Part shown: positions 16,491 through 24,764 of the stretch, piece by piece
Layout of the letters: the number at the start of each line of letters is the position of its first letter
Position numbering within the stretch: the stretch's first letter is position 1
DNA from: an uncultured Oscillospiraceae bacterium
GTDB taxonomy: Bacteria; Bacillota; Clostridia; Oscillospirales; Acutalibacteraceae
Length of the DNA: 53,403 bases
Assembly (NCBI GenBank): GCA_900549825.1
Contig: URQB01000015.1
Coordinates: forward strand, 1 to 53,403
Direction of reading: 5' to 3'
The notes under the pieces: model-generated
What the model was told of the DNA's origin: nothing
Seen by the model: only the letters and a program-made list of their open reading frames with translations
The model's database searches: none
Translations under genes and position numbers: made by a program

Positions 16491-17777
16491 ATGCAGTACA
16501 CAGAAGCGGTCGATTATGTGCATTCCCTGCTGCGGTTCGGCGTGAGGCCGGGCCTTGAATGTATGCGCGCGATGATGGCTCGGCTTGGCAACCCGCAGGA
16601 CAGGCTCAGATTCGCCCATGTGGCGGGGACGAACGGCAAGGGCTCCACCTGCGCGATGCTTGCAGGGATTTTACAGGCCTCCGGGTATAAGACGGGGCTT
16701 TTTACCTCTCCCTATGTGATTGAATTTCGGGAGCGGATGCAGGTAAACGGCGAGATGATCCCGCACGCGTCATTTGCCGCCGTCATTGAGCAGATCAAGC
16801 CGGTGGCGGACATGCTTGCCAAACGGGACATGCAGCCCACGGAGTTTGAGGTGATTACCGCCGCCGCCTTCCTCTATTTCGCGCAGGAGGGCTGCGATGT
16901 CGTGGTGCTGGAGGTAGGCCTCGGCGGGAGGCTTGATTCCACCAACATCATCAAAACGCCGCTGGTGAGCGTGATCACCTCCGTTTCGATGGATCACATG
17001 AACGTGCTTGGCGACACCATTGAGGAGATCGCGGCGGAAAAATGCGGGATCATCAAGCGCGGCGGGATTACCGTCACTTACCCGGAGCAGGACCGGCGCG
17101 TGTTCAATATTTTGTACCATACGGCAATTTTGCAAAGTAACGTATTGATTACGCAAAATATGAGGGATATCCATATTAAGGCGGAAAAGATTACCGGCAC
17201 GGATATCGTCTATAACGGCCTGCATATCCACATCCCGCTCATCGGCGCGCATCAGGTGGGCAACTGCATGACCGCCGTCCTGGCGGCGGAGGCGCTGCGC
17301 TCGCGCGGCCTGCGCAGGATCACGGGCAAGTCAATCATAAACGGTGTCGCCGGAGTGCAGATCCCGGCGCGGATGGAGGTCTTCCAAACCCAGCCGCTCG
17401 TCCTGCTCGACGGCGGCCATAACGCGGACGGCCTCCAACGGCTGGCCCAGGCCGTGCGTCAGTTCCTCCCAGGCAGGCGGATCGTTGCAGTGATCGGCAT
17501 GATGGCGGATAAAGCCTACGATACGGCCGCACGGGAGCTTGGGCCCCTGTGCACCAAGGTGATCACGACTACGCCATCCAACCCGCGCGCGATGTCTGCC
17601 GCGCGGCTTGCGCAGGCGATGCAGCCCTATTGCAGCGACGTCTGGGCGGAGGAAAAGCCGGAGGAAGCGTTTCTGCGTGCGCTCAGGGAGGCGCAGCCGG
17701 AGGACGCGGTGCTCGTCTGCGGCTCATTCTACTTGGCGTCGGATGTACGCGAGGCGCTGCTGCGTTTTTCCGCATAA
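16491..17777 (+). CDS. folC: Folylpolyglutamate synthase / dihydrofolate synthase
   Basis: Adds glutamate to folates (and often to dihydropteroate) with ATP. The 428 residues contain the P-loop VAGTNGKGSTCAML near residue 44, the Mur-ligase-like SPYVIEFRERMQVNG, SVSMDHMNVLGDT, and the C-terminal LLDGGHNADGLQRL. The RBS AAGGGGG precedes the ATG. It diverges from recD2 and ends just before the spoIIA operon, separated by a terminator. Whether the enzyme is bifunctional cannot be decided by eye. Confidence 0.95.
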   Translation: MQYTEAVDYVHSLLRFGVRPGLECMRAMMARLGNPQDRLRFAHVAGTNGKGSTCAMLAGILQASGYKTGLFTSPYVIEFRERMQVNGEMIPHASFAAVIEQIKPVADMLAKRDMQPTEFEVITAAAFLYFAQEGCDVVVLEVGLGGRLDSTNIIKTPLVSVITSVSMDHMNVLGDTIEEIAAEKCGIIKRGGITVTYPEQDRRVFNILYHTAILQSNVLITQNMRDIHIKAEKITGTDIVYNGLHIHIPLIGAHQVGNCMTAVLAAEALRSRGLRRITGKSIINGVAGVQIPARMEVFQTQPLVLLDGGHNADGLQRLAQAVRQFLPGRRIVAVIGMMADKAYDTAARELGPLCTKVITTTPSNPRAMSAARLAQAMQPYCSDVWAEEKPEEAFLRALREAQPEDAVLVCGSFYLASDVREALLRFSA

Positions 17778-17818
17778 TTTTTTGCGGCGTTTGCCAGCGT
17801 TCAACAAAATATGCAGTC

Positions 17819-17858
17819 AAAATCCTTTATCCTGATCGGGTAAAGGATTTTTATTTTT
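17819..17858 (+). terminator. Terminator of folC
   Basis: AAAATCCTTTA (17819-17829) pairs with TAAAGGATTTT (17841-17851), followed by TTATTTTTA. It separates folC from the sporulation operon. Confidence 0.85.
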
Positions 17859-17913
17859 ACGGGAATGACTGTAATCCGGACAGGCAATACTAATCAGAAT
17901 GGAGGAATCGGAC

Positions 17914-18240
17914 GTGGCAATTCGGTTGGAGTTTGCACCGGGACGCGTGACCGCGTTTTTAGAGGGGGAGATCGATCACCACAACGCCGCCGCCCTGCGG
18001 GAATGCATCGACGAGGCGGTCGAGCAGCACAGGCCGGAAACTCTGCGAATCGATTTTGGCGGCGTGAGCTTTATGGACAGCTCCGGCGTGGGGCTCGTGA
18101 TGGGGCGCATCAGCGTGATGCGCGTGCTGGGGGGCAAGGTAGAGGTAGTAAACCTCACCCCGCAGGCCTATAAGGTGATGCAGCTTGCAAACCTTGATCA
18201 GCTCGCGATGATTCGCCAAAAAGAGAATGCTGCAAAATAA
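17914..18240 (+). CDS. spoIIAA: Anti-sigma F factor antagonist SpoIIAA
   Basis: A STAS-domain protein that, when dephosphorylated, releases sigma-F from SpoIIAB in the forespore. FMDSSGVGLVMGR contains the regulatory serine, and GEIDHHNAAALRE matches the N-terminal signature. The GTG at 17914 is preferred to the ATG at 17899 because GGAGG (17901-17905) stands 8 bases before it and would lie inside the gene otherwise; this gives 108 residues, close to the usual length. It heads the canonical spoIIAA-spoIIAB-sigF operon. Confidence 0.95.
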   Translation: MAIRLEFAPGRVTAFLEGEIDHHNAAALRECIDEAVEQHRPETLRIDFGGVSFMDSSGVGLVMGRISVMRVLGGKVEVVNLTPQAYKVMQLANLDQLAMIRQKENAAK

Positions 18241-18287
18241 ACGTTTTGCAGCGATCCCTGTCTTGCAGAGAAAGGATGGTTCAAAAT

Positions 18288-18731
18288 ATGAAAGCGAATA
18301 ACGTTGTAAAACTGGAAGTAGAAAGCCGGTCCGTCAATGAGAGCTTTGCGCGCGTTGTCGTTTCAGCCTTTGCGGCGCAGCTCGATCCGACGATCGAAGA
18401 GGTCAACGACATCAAAACGGCGGTCAGCGAGGCCGTGACCAACTGCATCGTGCACGCCTATGAAAACAAGGTCGGCAGGATTTACATAACCGTTTCCCTC
18501 TATGATGACGGCCTTGTCAAAATCAAGATCCGGGATAAGGGGCGCGGGATCGAGGATGTGAAAAAAGCGATGGAACCGCTGTATACGACCGCCTCCGGCG
18601 AGCGGGCCGGCCTCGGCTTTGCTGTGATGGAGAGCTTTATGGATAAGGTAAAGGTGCATTCCAAGGTAGGGCAGGGTACGAGCGTGATTCTGGAAAAGCG
18701 CATCGCGGGCCGCGATGCAAACCGTGGTTGA
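18288..18731 (+). CDS. spoIIAB: Anti-sigma F factor / serine kinase SpoIIAB
   Basis: Binds and inhibits sigma-F and phosphorylates SpoIIAA. The 147 residues form a GHKL ATPase fold with the N box VSEAVTNCIVHAYEN, the G1 motif IRDKGRGIED and the G2 motif GLGFAVMESFMD. The start M-K-A-N-N at 18288 is chosen because it matches family length and follows AAAGGA. In-frame ATGs upstream (18246, 18276) have poorer spacing. The 3' end overlaps sigF by 17 bases, indicating coupled translation. Confidence 0.95.
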   Translation: MKANNVVKLEVESRSVNESFARVVVSAFAAQLDPTIEEVNDIKTAVSEAVTNCIVHAYENKVGRIYITVSLYDDGLVKIKIRDKGRGIEDVKKAMEPLYTTASGERAGLGFAVMESFMDKVKVHSKVGQGTSVILEKRIAGRDANRG

Positions 18732-19392
18732 GCAGGCGGCCGCGCGCGAAAGCCTGATCTCGGAGAATCTGGGGCTCGTCCACTCCTGCGCAAACCGATT
18801 CCGCGGCCGCGGGGTGGAGTATGACGATCTCTTTCAGGCTGGCTGCGTGGGCCTGATCAAGGCGGCGGACGGCTTCGATCCTTCGCGCGGCTTTGCCTTT
18901 TCCACCTATGCCGTGCCGGTGATTCTGGGGGAAATCAGAAGGATTTTCCGTGACGGCGGTACGGTCAAGGTGGGCAGGGCGATGAAGGAAAAGGCGCGCA
19001 ACGCCCTGCGGGAAAAAGAGCGGCTCACCGCCGAGCGCGGCCAGGAGCCAACCATCGGGGAGCTCGCGGAGCATCTGGGGATGGAGATCGCGGAGACGGC
19101 GCAGGTGCTGACCGCCTCTATGCCGCCTGTGTCGCTCACGGCGGACGAAGAAAACGGCTCCGGGCAGATTGACATCCCGGTTGCCCCGCCGGAGGAGATG
19201 ATATCCGACACGGTCGCGCTCGAGCAGATTATGGACAGGCTGCCTGAGCAGGACCGGAAACTCATCGAGCTGCGCTATTTCAAGGGCTTTACGCAGACGG
19301 TGACCGCCGAGCACCTGGGCATGTCGCAGGTGCAGGTCTCCCGGCGGGAAAAAGCGATTTTATTGCAAATGCGCCGCTATCTGACGGGATAG
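18715..19392 (+). CDS. sigF: RNA polymerase sporulation sigma factor SigF
   Basis: The first forespore-specific sigma factor. The 225 residues cover region 2 (YDDLFQAGCVGLIKAADGFD, then FSTYAVPVILGEIRR), region 3 and region 4 with a C-terminal helix-turn-helix (GFTQTVTAEHLGMSQVQVSRREK). It is shorter than the roughly 250-residue Bacillus form, mostly at the N-terminus. The stop is TAG. Activity is presumably controlled by the two upstream gene products. Downstream is a 690-bp gene-free stretch rather than spoVA. Confidence 0.95.
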   Translation: MQTVVEQAAARESLISENLGLVHSCANRFRGRGVEYDDLFQAGCVGLIKAADGFDPSRGFAFSTYAVPVILGEIRRIFRDGGTVKVGRAMKEKARNALREKERLTAERGQEPTIGELAEHLGMEIAETAQVLTASMPPVSLTADEENGSGQIDIPVAPPEEMISDTVALEQIMDRLPEQDRKLIELRYFKGFTQTVTAEHLGMSQVQVSRREKAILLQMRRYLTG

Positions 19393-19619
19393 CGGCGCGG
19401 AGAATTGGATATCATTTATTCCATAATACTGTCTGGCAGGGAAAAAGCACCCATCTAGCGCAGGGCGTTATTGAAATCCCCCATTCGGAAGAGCAGGGAG
19501 TGGTCCGGACCGAGTTTTCATGCGTTAGATATCTCAAATCACGGAACCGGAAATCGGAACGCGCTCATGCTGCGCGGTTGGTAATTTTTTAGTTTTGCGC
19601 ATGCGTTTCGCTTGCACGG

Positions 19620-19761
19620 CTTCATTTTCTTTGCTCGACACAAAGAAAATGAAGCAAAAGAAAGTGCGCGCGGGGGATGCCCCCGCGACCCCTCGCACGG
19701 CACTGCGGCAGCTTTTCATCGATCAGACACATCCCAACGCATTCGGCGGACCTTCCCAAAC
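19620..19761. repeat. Dispersed intergenic repeat, copy B, with two perfect hairpins
   Basis: In the gene-free stretch 19393-20078. It starts with a 14-bp perfect hairpin (19620-19633 with 19641-19654, loop CTCGACA), then GCAAAAG, then an 8-bp GC-only hairpin (19669-19687), then GCACGGCAC..CGGCAGC (19695-19712), CAGACAC and TTCGGCGGACCTTCCCAAAC (19742-19761). The last blocks match copy A at 9.9 kb in order and spacing. No RBS-supported ORF is present. The rest of the stretch shows nothing I can name. Confidence 0.65.
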
Positions 19762-20012
19762 TCAGTGCGATTTTGGAGAAAACGCATGCTCACAGACGGC
19801 TTCAAACACATGGAAAGGTTCGTTTTTGCCCTTTGGGCAAAAATTCCCGCACGCGCATGCATTAGGTGGGCGGTAATGCTGCCTGGGGCTATCTGTACGG
19901 TTCCGCGGCGCAGGTACGTTCAGGCTGCACAGTGTTAGAGAAACCTATGAGGAGGCCCACAAGGGCCGCCGGGCCTATCTTGCCGCGATGGCCACAGCCT
20001 GAAATAAAACAA

Positions 20013-20050
20013 GGGGCGCGCTGCAAAATTTCTGTTTTGCAGCGCGCCCC
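20013..20050 (-). terminator. Terminator of the LemA/TPM unit
   Basis: A perfect 16-bp stem (20013-20028 with 20035-20050) with a 6-base loop. On the minus strand it is followed by TTGTTTTATTT. It lies 28 bp after the TPM gene stop. Confidence 0.9.
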
Positions 20051-20078
20051 CGGCGATTTGATCCGTTTGTATAAAATG

Positions 20079-20918
20079 TTAAAAGCCTCTCGAGCCGCCT
20101 CCGCCTCCGAAACTTCCGCCCCCGCCGGAGAAACCGCCTCCGCCGCCTCCGCCAAAGCCGCCTGTGAAACCGCCTCCGCCGAAGGTATCGTTTCCACCGC
20201 CTCCATGAGGGCCGTGCGGCCCGCCGAAGAACCAGAAGAACGGAAATCCCCGTCCGTAGAAAACGCGCCGGAGAATCATTAAAATGATGATCACGGCAAT
20301 GGGGGACAGGATCGAAAGAAAGCTGTAGACATCCGTTTTCTGCCCGCTGCCGGTATCTCGGCTGTCCGAGATGCCGTAACCGGCGAGCTCCGAAGAGTCG
20401 ATCCCGTATTCCTGATAAATCTGGGCCGTAACCGCCTTATAGCCCTCCAGCATACCGGTGGAATAGTCGTTTTGCCGCAGGAAGGGCGTCATATATTCAT
20501 CCATAATCCGCCCTGTCTTGCCGTCCGGCAGAGCACCCTCCAGCCCGAGGCCCACTTCGATGCGAAGCTTCCGTTCCTCTACGGCGATCAGGATGAGCAC
20601 GCCGTTGTCCGCCTCCTTCTGGCCGATTCCCCAGGCGTTTGCCAGATCGATGGCATAATCCTCCACGCTCTGCCCGCCGAGAGAGGGGACCGTAACGGCA
20701 ACGGCCTGCGCGCCGGTTTGCTGCTGGAGCGCCCTGCCCAACTCCACGATCTGCTGCTCCGTCCCGGCGGAGAGCACATCTGCGAAATCGTTGACAAAAA
20801 ACGGTGCGGTGGGCTGGTAGGAGACCTCCGCCGCGACCGACAGACCAAAAGCCGCTAAAAGGACGATTGCGGCGGTGCAGGACAGGACTCTTTTCAAAAT
20901 CCGTTGAAAGGTGTTCAC
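20079..20918 (-). CDS. TPM-domain membrane protein with Gly-rich tail (YgcG family)
   Basis: A 279-residue exported protein. A signal peptide (about residues 1-30, ending SVAAEV) leads into a TPM domain (VNDFADVLSAGTEQQIVEL, AWGIGQKEADNGVLILIAVEERKLRIEVG, LEGALPDGKTGRIMDEYM), a membrane helix (IAVIIILMILRRVF, about residue 210) and a tail of nearly pure Gly/Ser/Phe repeats ending in SRGF. It lies 30 bp behind a LemA gene, a very common pair. The TPM family is linked to photosystem repair in plants, but its bacterial role is unknown. Confidence 0.9.
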   Translation of the reverse strand: MNTFQRILKRVLSCTAAIVLLAAFGLSVAAEVSYQPTAPFFVNDFADVLSAGTEQQIVELGRALQQQTGAQAVAVTVPSLGGQSVEDYAIDLANAWGIGQKEADNGVLILIAVEERKLRIEVGLGLEGALPDGKTGRIMDEYMTPFLRQNDYSTGMLEGYKAVTAQIYQEYGIDSSELAGYGISDSRDTGSGQKTDVYSFLSILSPIAVIIILMILRRVFYGRGFPFFWFFGGPHGPHGGGGNDTFGGGGFTGGFGGGGGGGFSGGGGSFGGGGGSRGF

Positions 20919-20948
20919 CCCGTACCTCCTTTATAGACAGACTGGTTA

Positions 20949-21527
20949 TCAGTCGAAATTGACAGACGGGACCTCCTGCGCGCCTTCATTCGCCTGGAAA
21001 TAATCGAAAGCATCGAAATTGAAAATCCCCGCGATCAGAGAGGTGGGGAAACGCTGGATTTTTGTATTATAAGTCTTAACCGCATCGTTGTATGCGCGCC
21101 GCGCCTGCGTGATGCGGTTTTCTGTCCCTGCCAGCTCATCCTGGAGCTGGATGAAATTCGTGTTAGCCTTCAGATCCGGATAATTCTCTGCAATTGCCAG
21201 CAGGCGGTTCAGGGCAGAGGTCATCTGGGCATTTGCGGCGAGCTGGTCGCCGGTGTTGTTCGCGCCGACGAGGGCCGCGCGCGCGTCACTGATTTCCTTC
21301 ATGATGGATTCCTCATGCGACGCGTATCCCTTCACCGTATTGACCAAATTGGGGATCAGGTCCGCGCGCCGCTGCAGGGTGGTCTGGATATCCGACTCCT
21401 TCTGCGTGACCTCCTGTTTCAAGGTGACGAGGCCGTTGTAGCTTTTGACCGTGTAGCCTACAAGCGCCACTGCGAGCACCGCCACGGCAATGAGGATGAT
21501 ATGCCAGGGTTTCAGCCTTCTGTTCAT
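20949..21527 (-). CDS. lemA: LemA family protein
   Basis: A 192-residue membrane-anchored coiled-coil protein. One N-terminal helix (IILIAVAVLAVALVGY) is followed by the LemA signature YNGLVTLKQEV, QRRADLIPNLVNTVKGYA, LKANTNFIQLQDELAGTENRI and ARRAYNDAVKTYNT, with FPTSLIAGIF near the end. The family occurs in many bacteria with a TPM protein, as here. Its function is unknown, and a role in envelope stress or quality control is only suspected. Confidence 0.93.
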   Translation of the reverse strand: MNRRLKPWHIILIAVAVLAVALVGYTVKSYNGLVTLKQEVTQKESDIQTTLQRRADLIPNLVNTVKGYASHEESIMKEISDARAALVGANNTGDQLAANAQMTSALNRLLAIAENYPDLKANTNFIQLQDELAGTENRITQARRAYNDAVKTYNTKIQRFPTSLIAGIFNFDAFDYFQANEGAQEVPSVNFD

Positions 21528-21656
21528 AAATTTTCCTTCCTTTCACAGCGCGTTGTTCTGTTAAACGTTTGAACCGGCCGCTGTTTCCAACATAGATGAA
21601 TGGCCTGCGAAGCACAGAGATCTCCGATCCCGTGTGCTTCGTGAGGCTATGGGGAT

Positions 21657-21685
21657 ATTATAATATAAGTATCTCCCGAATACAA
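21657..21685 (-). promoter_or_regulatory. Promoter of lemA-TPM unit
   Basis: Minus-strand TTGTAT (21685-21680), 17-bp spacer, TATAAT (21662-21657), about 130 bp before the LemA start. Confidence 0.5.
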
Positions 21686-21716
21686 GAAAAACAGCAATCA
21701 TCCTGTGGTTCGCGCC

Positions 21717-21745
21717 TTGACAACGTTTTCCGGGTTGGGTATGAT
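21717..21745 (+). promoter_or_regulatory. Strong promoter of the polymer transferase gene
   Basis: TTGACA (21717-21722), 17-bp spacer, TATGAT (21740-21745). Transcription would start near 21752, leaving a leader of about 22 bases that holds just the RBS. Confidence 0.8.
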
Positions 21746-21773
21746 GGAAAGAAAGGAAGGGGAGACGAGATGC

Positions 21774-22895
21774 ATGCCGCTGAGAAAATACTTGAGCCTG
21801 GGGAAAAAATGGGTGCTGGAGCGCTGTAACCTGCTGCTGCGCGCGGTGTTTTCCCGCCTGCCCATCCGAAACCGCATCTTTTTTTATACCATCCGCGCCG
21901 ATGGTAAGCTGCTGGAAAACAGCCAATGCGTCTACGACGCGCTGGAGGGCGTGGAAAAGGTAGTGGTTGCCCGGATGCTTCCCCACCCGGTGCTGCTCAA
22001 GCCGAAAATTTATTACTATCTTTTGACCAGCCGCGTCATCGTCACGGATGACTATCTGCGCTACCTCCGCCATACAAAGCTCCGCGAGGGTCAGAAGGTC
22101 GTGCAGATCTGGCATGCCTGCGGCGCTTTGAAGCGTTTTGGGCTGGATGCTCCGTCGCTGCTTTCCCCGCAGGAGGAGAAATTGACGCACAACCAGTATG
22201 CCGCCGTATGCGTCAGCTCGCAGCAGGTGCGCCCTTTCTATGCGCAGGCGTTTGGTATTGGGATGGAGCGGGTTGTGGCGCTGGGCACGCCCCGCACAGA
22301 TGTGCTGCTCGATGAAAACAGGCGCCGGGCGATGCGCGATGCTTTGCTCTGCCGTCATCCGGAGCTGAAGGGGAAACGGGTCTATCTTTATACCCCGACA
22401 TTTCGGGAACAAAACGGAAAGCCCTGCTTTTATGATCCGCAGATCGACTGGGAGGCGCTGGACGGTGCGCTTGCCGAGGATGAGCGGTTCGTCATCCGCC
22501 GCCATCCGATCATGAAAGAGCCGTTTTTCGGAGCGAAAGCATTCCGGCATATCGTGGATGCGACGGATGAGCCGACCTCGTTGCTCCTGACGGCTGCCTC
22601 TCTGGTTGTGACGGATTACTCCTCCGTCATTTTCGATGCAATTCTGTGCGGCGTGCCGCTCGTGTTTTACTGCCCGGATTTTGATACCTATGAGCGCGAT
22701 TTTTATCTTTCCTATCCGCGGGACCTGCCCGGCCCCACCGTTCTCCATGCAAAGGAGCTGCCGGATATCATGCGTGAAGTATGCCTTCATCCGCCGCTTG
22801 AAGAGCTCGCCGCCTTCCGCAGCGCCCAGCTCGGCGCGTGCGACGGGCATGCGTCCGAGCGCGTTGCACAACTGATACGCAGCTACCTGCAGTGA
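21774..22895 (+). CDS. CDP-glycerol glycerophosphotransferase family protein (TagB/TagF-like)
   Basis: Likely transfers glycerol-phosphate or ribitol-phosphate from a CDP donor to a wall or membrane glycopolymer. The 373 residues include the family motifs VQIWHACGALKRFG near residue 115, VALGTPRTDVLL near 170, YTPTFRE, FVIRRHPIMKEP and VTDYSSVIFDAILCGVPLVFY near 285. The ATG at 21774 follows GGAAGGGGAG; in-frame codons upstream lie within the promoter. There is no signal peptide, as expected for a peripheral cytoplasmic enzyme. It stands alone, without other teichoic acid genes, so the polymer is unknown. Confidence 0.88.
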   Translation: MPLRKYLSLGKKWVLERCNLLLRAVFSRLPIRNRIFFYTIRADGKLLENSQCVYDALEGVEKVVVARMLPHPVLLKPKIYYYLLTSRVIVTDDYLRYLRHTKLREGQKVVQIWHACGALKRFGLDAPSLLSPQEEKLTHNQYAAVCVSSQQVRPFYAQAFGIGMERVVALGTPRTDVLLDENRRRAMRDALLCRHPELKGKRVYLYTPTFREQNGKPCFYDPQIDWEALDGALAEDERFVIRRHPIMKEPFFGAKAFRHIVDATDEPTSLLLTAASLVVTDYSSVIFDAILCGVPLVFYCPDFDTYERDFYLSYPRDLPGPTVLHAKELPDIMREVCLHPPLEELAAFRSAQLGACDGHASERVAQLIRSYLQ

Positions 22896-23009
22896 GGAGC
22901 AAAGGCTTACGATGGAGCGGGGTCCATCTAGGATATTCGTATGGATTAGGCGGGACGTGCCTTGTGGGAAACAGGCACTGTGACCGATTGCGTTTCCGGT
23001 ATTAAGTAG

Positions 23010-23037
23010 CCGTCCCCCAGCGGGGACGGTATTTTCT
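23010..23037 (+). terminator. Terminator after the polymer transferase gene
   Basis: CCGTCCCC (23010-23017) pairs with GGGGACGG (23022-23029), loop CAGC, then TATTTTCTT. Confidence 0.85.
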
Positions 23038-23039
23038 TG

Positions 23040-23219
23040 TCAGTCGCAGCATCTATCGCAGCCGCTGTAACGATTCATCGTCCGGCGGCACTGGCAGACC
23101 CCATAAAAATCCTGCCAGGCAGCGGACATGGATCTGGTGTCGGGCCGCTCTCTGTTACACGCGCAGGAGCAGCCTGAGCGGGCGGCGCCTTGCCGTCTGC
23201 AATTATTACAGTTGCACAT
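23040..23219 (-). CDS. Small cysteine-rich protein, 59 residues
   Basis: Begins M-C-N-C-N-N-C and holds 11 cysteines in 59 residues, in clusters (C-N-C-N-N-C, C-S-C-A-C, C-Q-C, C-D-R-C-C-D). A central S-A-A-W-Q-D-F-Y-G-V segment separates two Cys/Arg-rich halves. The ATG at 23219 has GGGAGAG seven bases upstream. An in-frame ORF extends further upstream but has no better start. It could bind metal or form a disulfide-rich layer such as a spore coat component; neither is shown. It follows another small gene on the same strand by 100 bp. Confidence 0.6.
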   Translation of the reverse strand: MCNCNNCRRQGAARSGCSCACNRERPDTRSMSAAWQDFYGVCQCRRTMNRYSGCDRCCD

Positions 23220-23319
23220 ATTTCTCTCTCCCGATGTTTGATCGCACCCTGATAGCGGATGCATAGGTGGGGAAACTACCCCAGTCCAGATTATGCGAGA
23301 GGGGGATACATGGTGCGTG

Positions 23320-23580
23320 TTATCTTCCGGTATCCGGGTGTGAATGCCCCCGCCTGTTTTTCTGCTTTTTATTCTGCAGGCCGTGCTGTGCCGCCTGTTC
23401 ATCCCCTGCGAGCGGGATATCGTAGATCGCGCTGTAGGAATCGATTTCTGACTCTGAAACAGGGGCGGCAGGGATCAGCCCTGTGCAATCCGTCATGGAG
23501 GAGACGCTCATCGAATCGTCGAACAGCTCTTCGCCGTCCTGTGCGTCATAGGGAAGCGGGCGTTTTTTCAGATCATCCAT
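23320..23580 (-). CDS. Unknown acidic 86-residue protein with T-D-C-T-G-L-I-P motif
   Basis: The start M-D-D-L-K-K at 23580 follows AGAGGA; an upstream in-frame ATG (23640) lacks an RBS. The sequence has an acidic middle (EELFDDSMSVSS), then T-D-C-T-G-L-I-P-A-A-P-V-S-E-S-E, an SYSAIYDIPL stretch and a basic tail. No membrane segment or signal is visible. I recall similar short proteins in related Clostridia without known function, but cannot verify that. It probably shares a transcript with the Cys-rich gene 100 bp downstream. Confidence 0.6.
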   Translation of the reverse strand: MDDLKKRPLPYDAQDGEELFDDSMSVSSMTDCTGLIPAAPVSESEIDSYSAIYDIPLAGDEQAAQHGLQNKKQKNRRGHSHPDTGR

Positions 23581-23705
23581 ATGAAATCCTCTTTTCTTGG
23601 CATGAATTTGAATGTTGAAATCGGTAACCACTTTGTGCATGGCCCTTTTCCCATTTAGTGTTTCGTGAAATGTATCAGCTATGCAGGCAAAGCAAACCGC
23701 ATTGT

Positions 23706-23733
23706 TTGATTTTGCGATGGGCTGTGCTATAAT
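23706..23733 (+). promoter_or_regulatory. Promoter of the GT2 gene
   Basis: TTGATT (23706-23711), 16-bp spacer, TATAAT (23728-23733), about 57 bp before the ATG. Confidence 0.65.
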
Positions 23734-23790
23734 AATACAGTATCAACAATAGATTAGAGTGCCCAAAATCGTTTGGAGGATATATACAGT

Positions 23791-24759
23791 ATGGGAAAAA
23801 CAGTCGATCTGGTCGTGCCGTGTTTTAATGAAGGCGAAGTGCTTGGCCTTTTCCACAGCGAAGTAAGCGCTGTGCTGGACCGGTGCGCAGGCTATACCTT
23901 CCATTTCATTTTTGTCAACGACGGCAGCAGGGATCAAACGCTCGACCTCCTGCGCCGTTTCGCGGCGGAGGATGAGCGGGTTCGCTACCTGTCGCTATCG
24001 CGCAATTTCGGCAAGGAATCCGCCATGCTGGCAGGCATGAAGTATTCTACCGGGGACTATGTGGGAATCCTGGACGCAGACCTGCAGCATTCGCCAGAGC
24101 TGATCCCGGAGATGCTCGCGGCGCTGGAGGAGGGCTACGATATCGCGGCGGCCCGCCGGGTGGATCGCACCGGGGAAGGAAAGGTCAAGAGCGCCTTTTC
24201 GCGGGCTTTTTACAGAGTGATCAATAAAATGTCGGATGTGGAGATTGCGGACGGCGCGCAGGATTTCCGTATCATGAAGCGGCCGGTTGTGGAGGCGATC
24301 CTGTCCATGCCGGAATACAACCGGTTCTCCAAGGGGATTTTCAGCTGGGTCGGTTTCCGTACAAAATGGTTTGCGCATGAAAACCGGGCACGTGCCGCGG
24401 GCTCGAGCAAGTGGTCGTTTGTAAAGCTCTTTCGCTATGCGCTGGACGGGATCATCGGCTTTTCCACCGTTCCGCTGAAGGTGTCTCTCTATATCGGCGC
24501 TGCGTCGAGCGGGATCGGCATCGTTTATGCACTATATATCCTGATCCGCACGCTGATCCGCGGCTCTGACGTGCCGGGTTATCCTTCTATTATCTGCGCG
24601 ATTTTTTTCTTCGGCGGCCTGATCCTCTGCTCGCTTGGGGTCATCGGGGAATATCTTGCCCGGATCTACCTGGAGGTAAAAAGGCGGCCTGTCTTCCTGG
24701 TCGCGGAGACGAATATCATCCCGGAGCCCGCTGAAAAAAGCGGCCCGTCGGAAGGGTGA
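23791..24759 (+). CDS. GT2 family glycosyltransferase (DPM1/GtrB-like, membrane)
   Basis: Probably transfers a sugar from a nucleotide donor to undecaprenyl phosphate. The 322 residues start with the GT-A fold (LVVPCFNEGEVL, FVNDGSRDQTLDLL), contain the metal-binding DADLQHSPELIPEM near residue 95 and ADGAQDFRIMKR near 160, and end with two membrane helices (about 228-255 and 262-290) and a short basic tail. The ATG at 23791 is 10 bases after GGAGGA. The stop is directly followed by uvrC, so the two may be cotranscribed. The sugar is unknown. Confidence 0.9.
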   Translation: MGKTVDLVVPCFNEGEVLGLFHSEVSAVLDRCAGYTFHFIFVNDGSRDQTLDLLRRFAAEDERVRYLSLSRNFGKESAMLAGMKYSTGDYVGILDADLQHSPELIPEMLAALEEGYDIAAARRVDRTGEGKVKSAFSRAFYRVINKMSDVEIADGAQDFRIMKRPVVEAILSMPEYNRFSKGIFSWVGFRTKWFAHENRARAAGSSKWSFVKLFRYALDGIIGFSTVPLKVSLYIGAASSGIGIVYALYILIRTLIRGSDVPGYPSIICAIFFFGGLILCSLGVIGEYLARIYLEVKRRPVFLVAETNIIPEPAEKSGPSEG

Positions 24760-24764
24760 CTGGT

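Noticed and set aside
17841..17866. Possible sigma-H promoter for spoIIA (AGGA near 17844 and GAAT at 17863)
   Set aside because: Only 15 bases separate AGGA and GAAT, shorter than the usual 17-18, and the -35 half lies in the folC terminator.
21561..22871. 436-codon antisense frame opposite the polymer transferase gene
   Set aside because: It has no RBS and is the complement of a well-supported gene with clear motifs; it is a GC-rich shadow.
22895..23040. tRNA or small RNA in the gap after the polymer transferase gene
   Set aside because: Only a weak 6-bp stem plus the terminator is found; no cloverleaf could be drawn.
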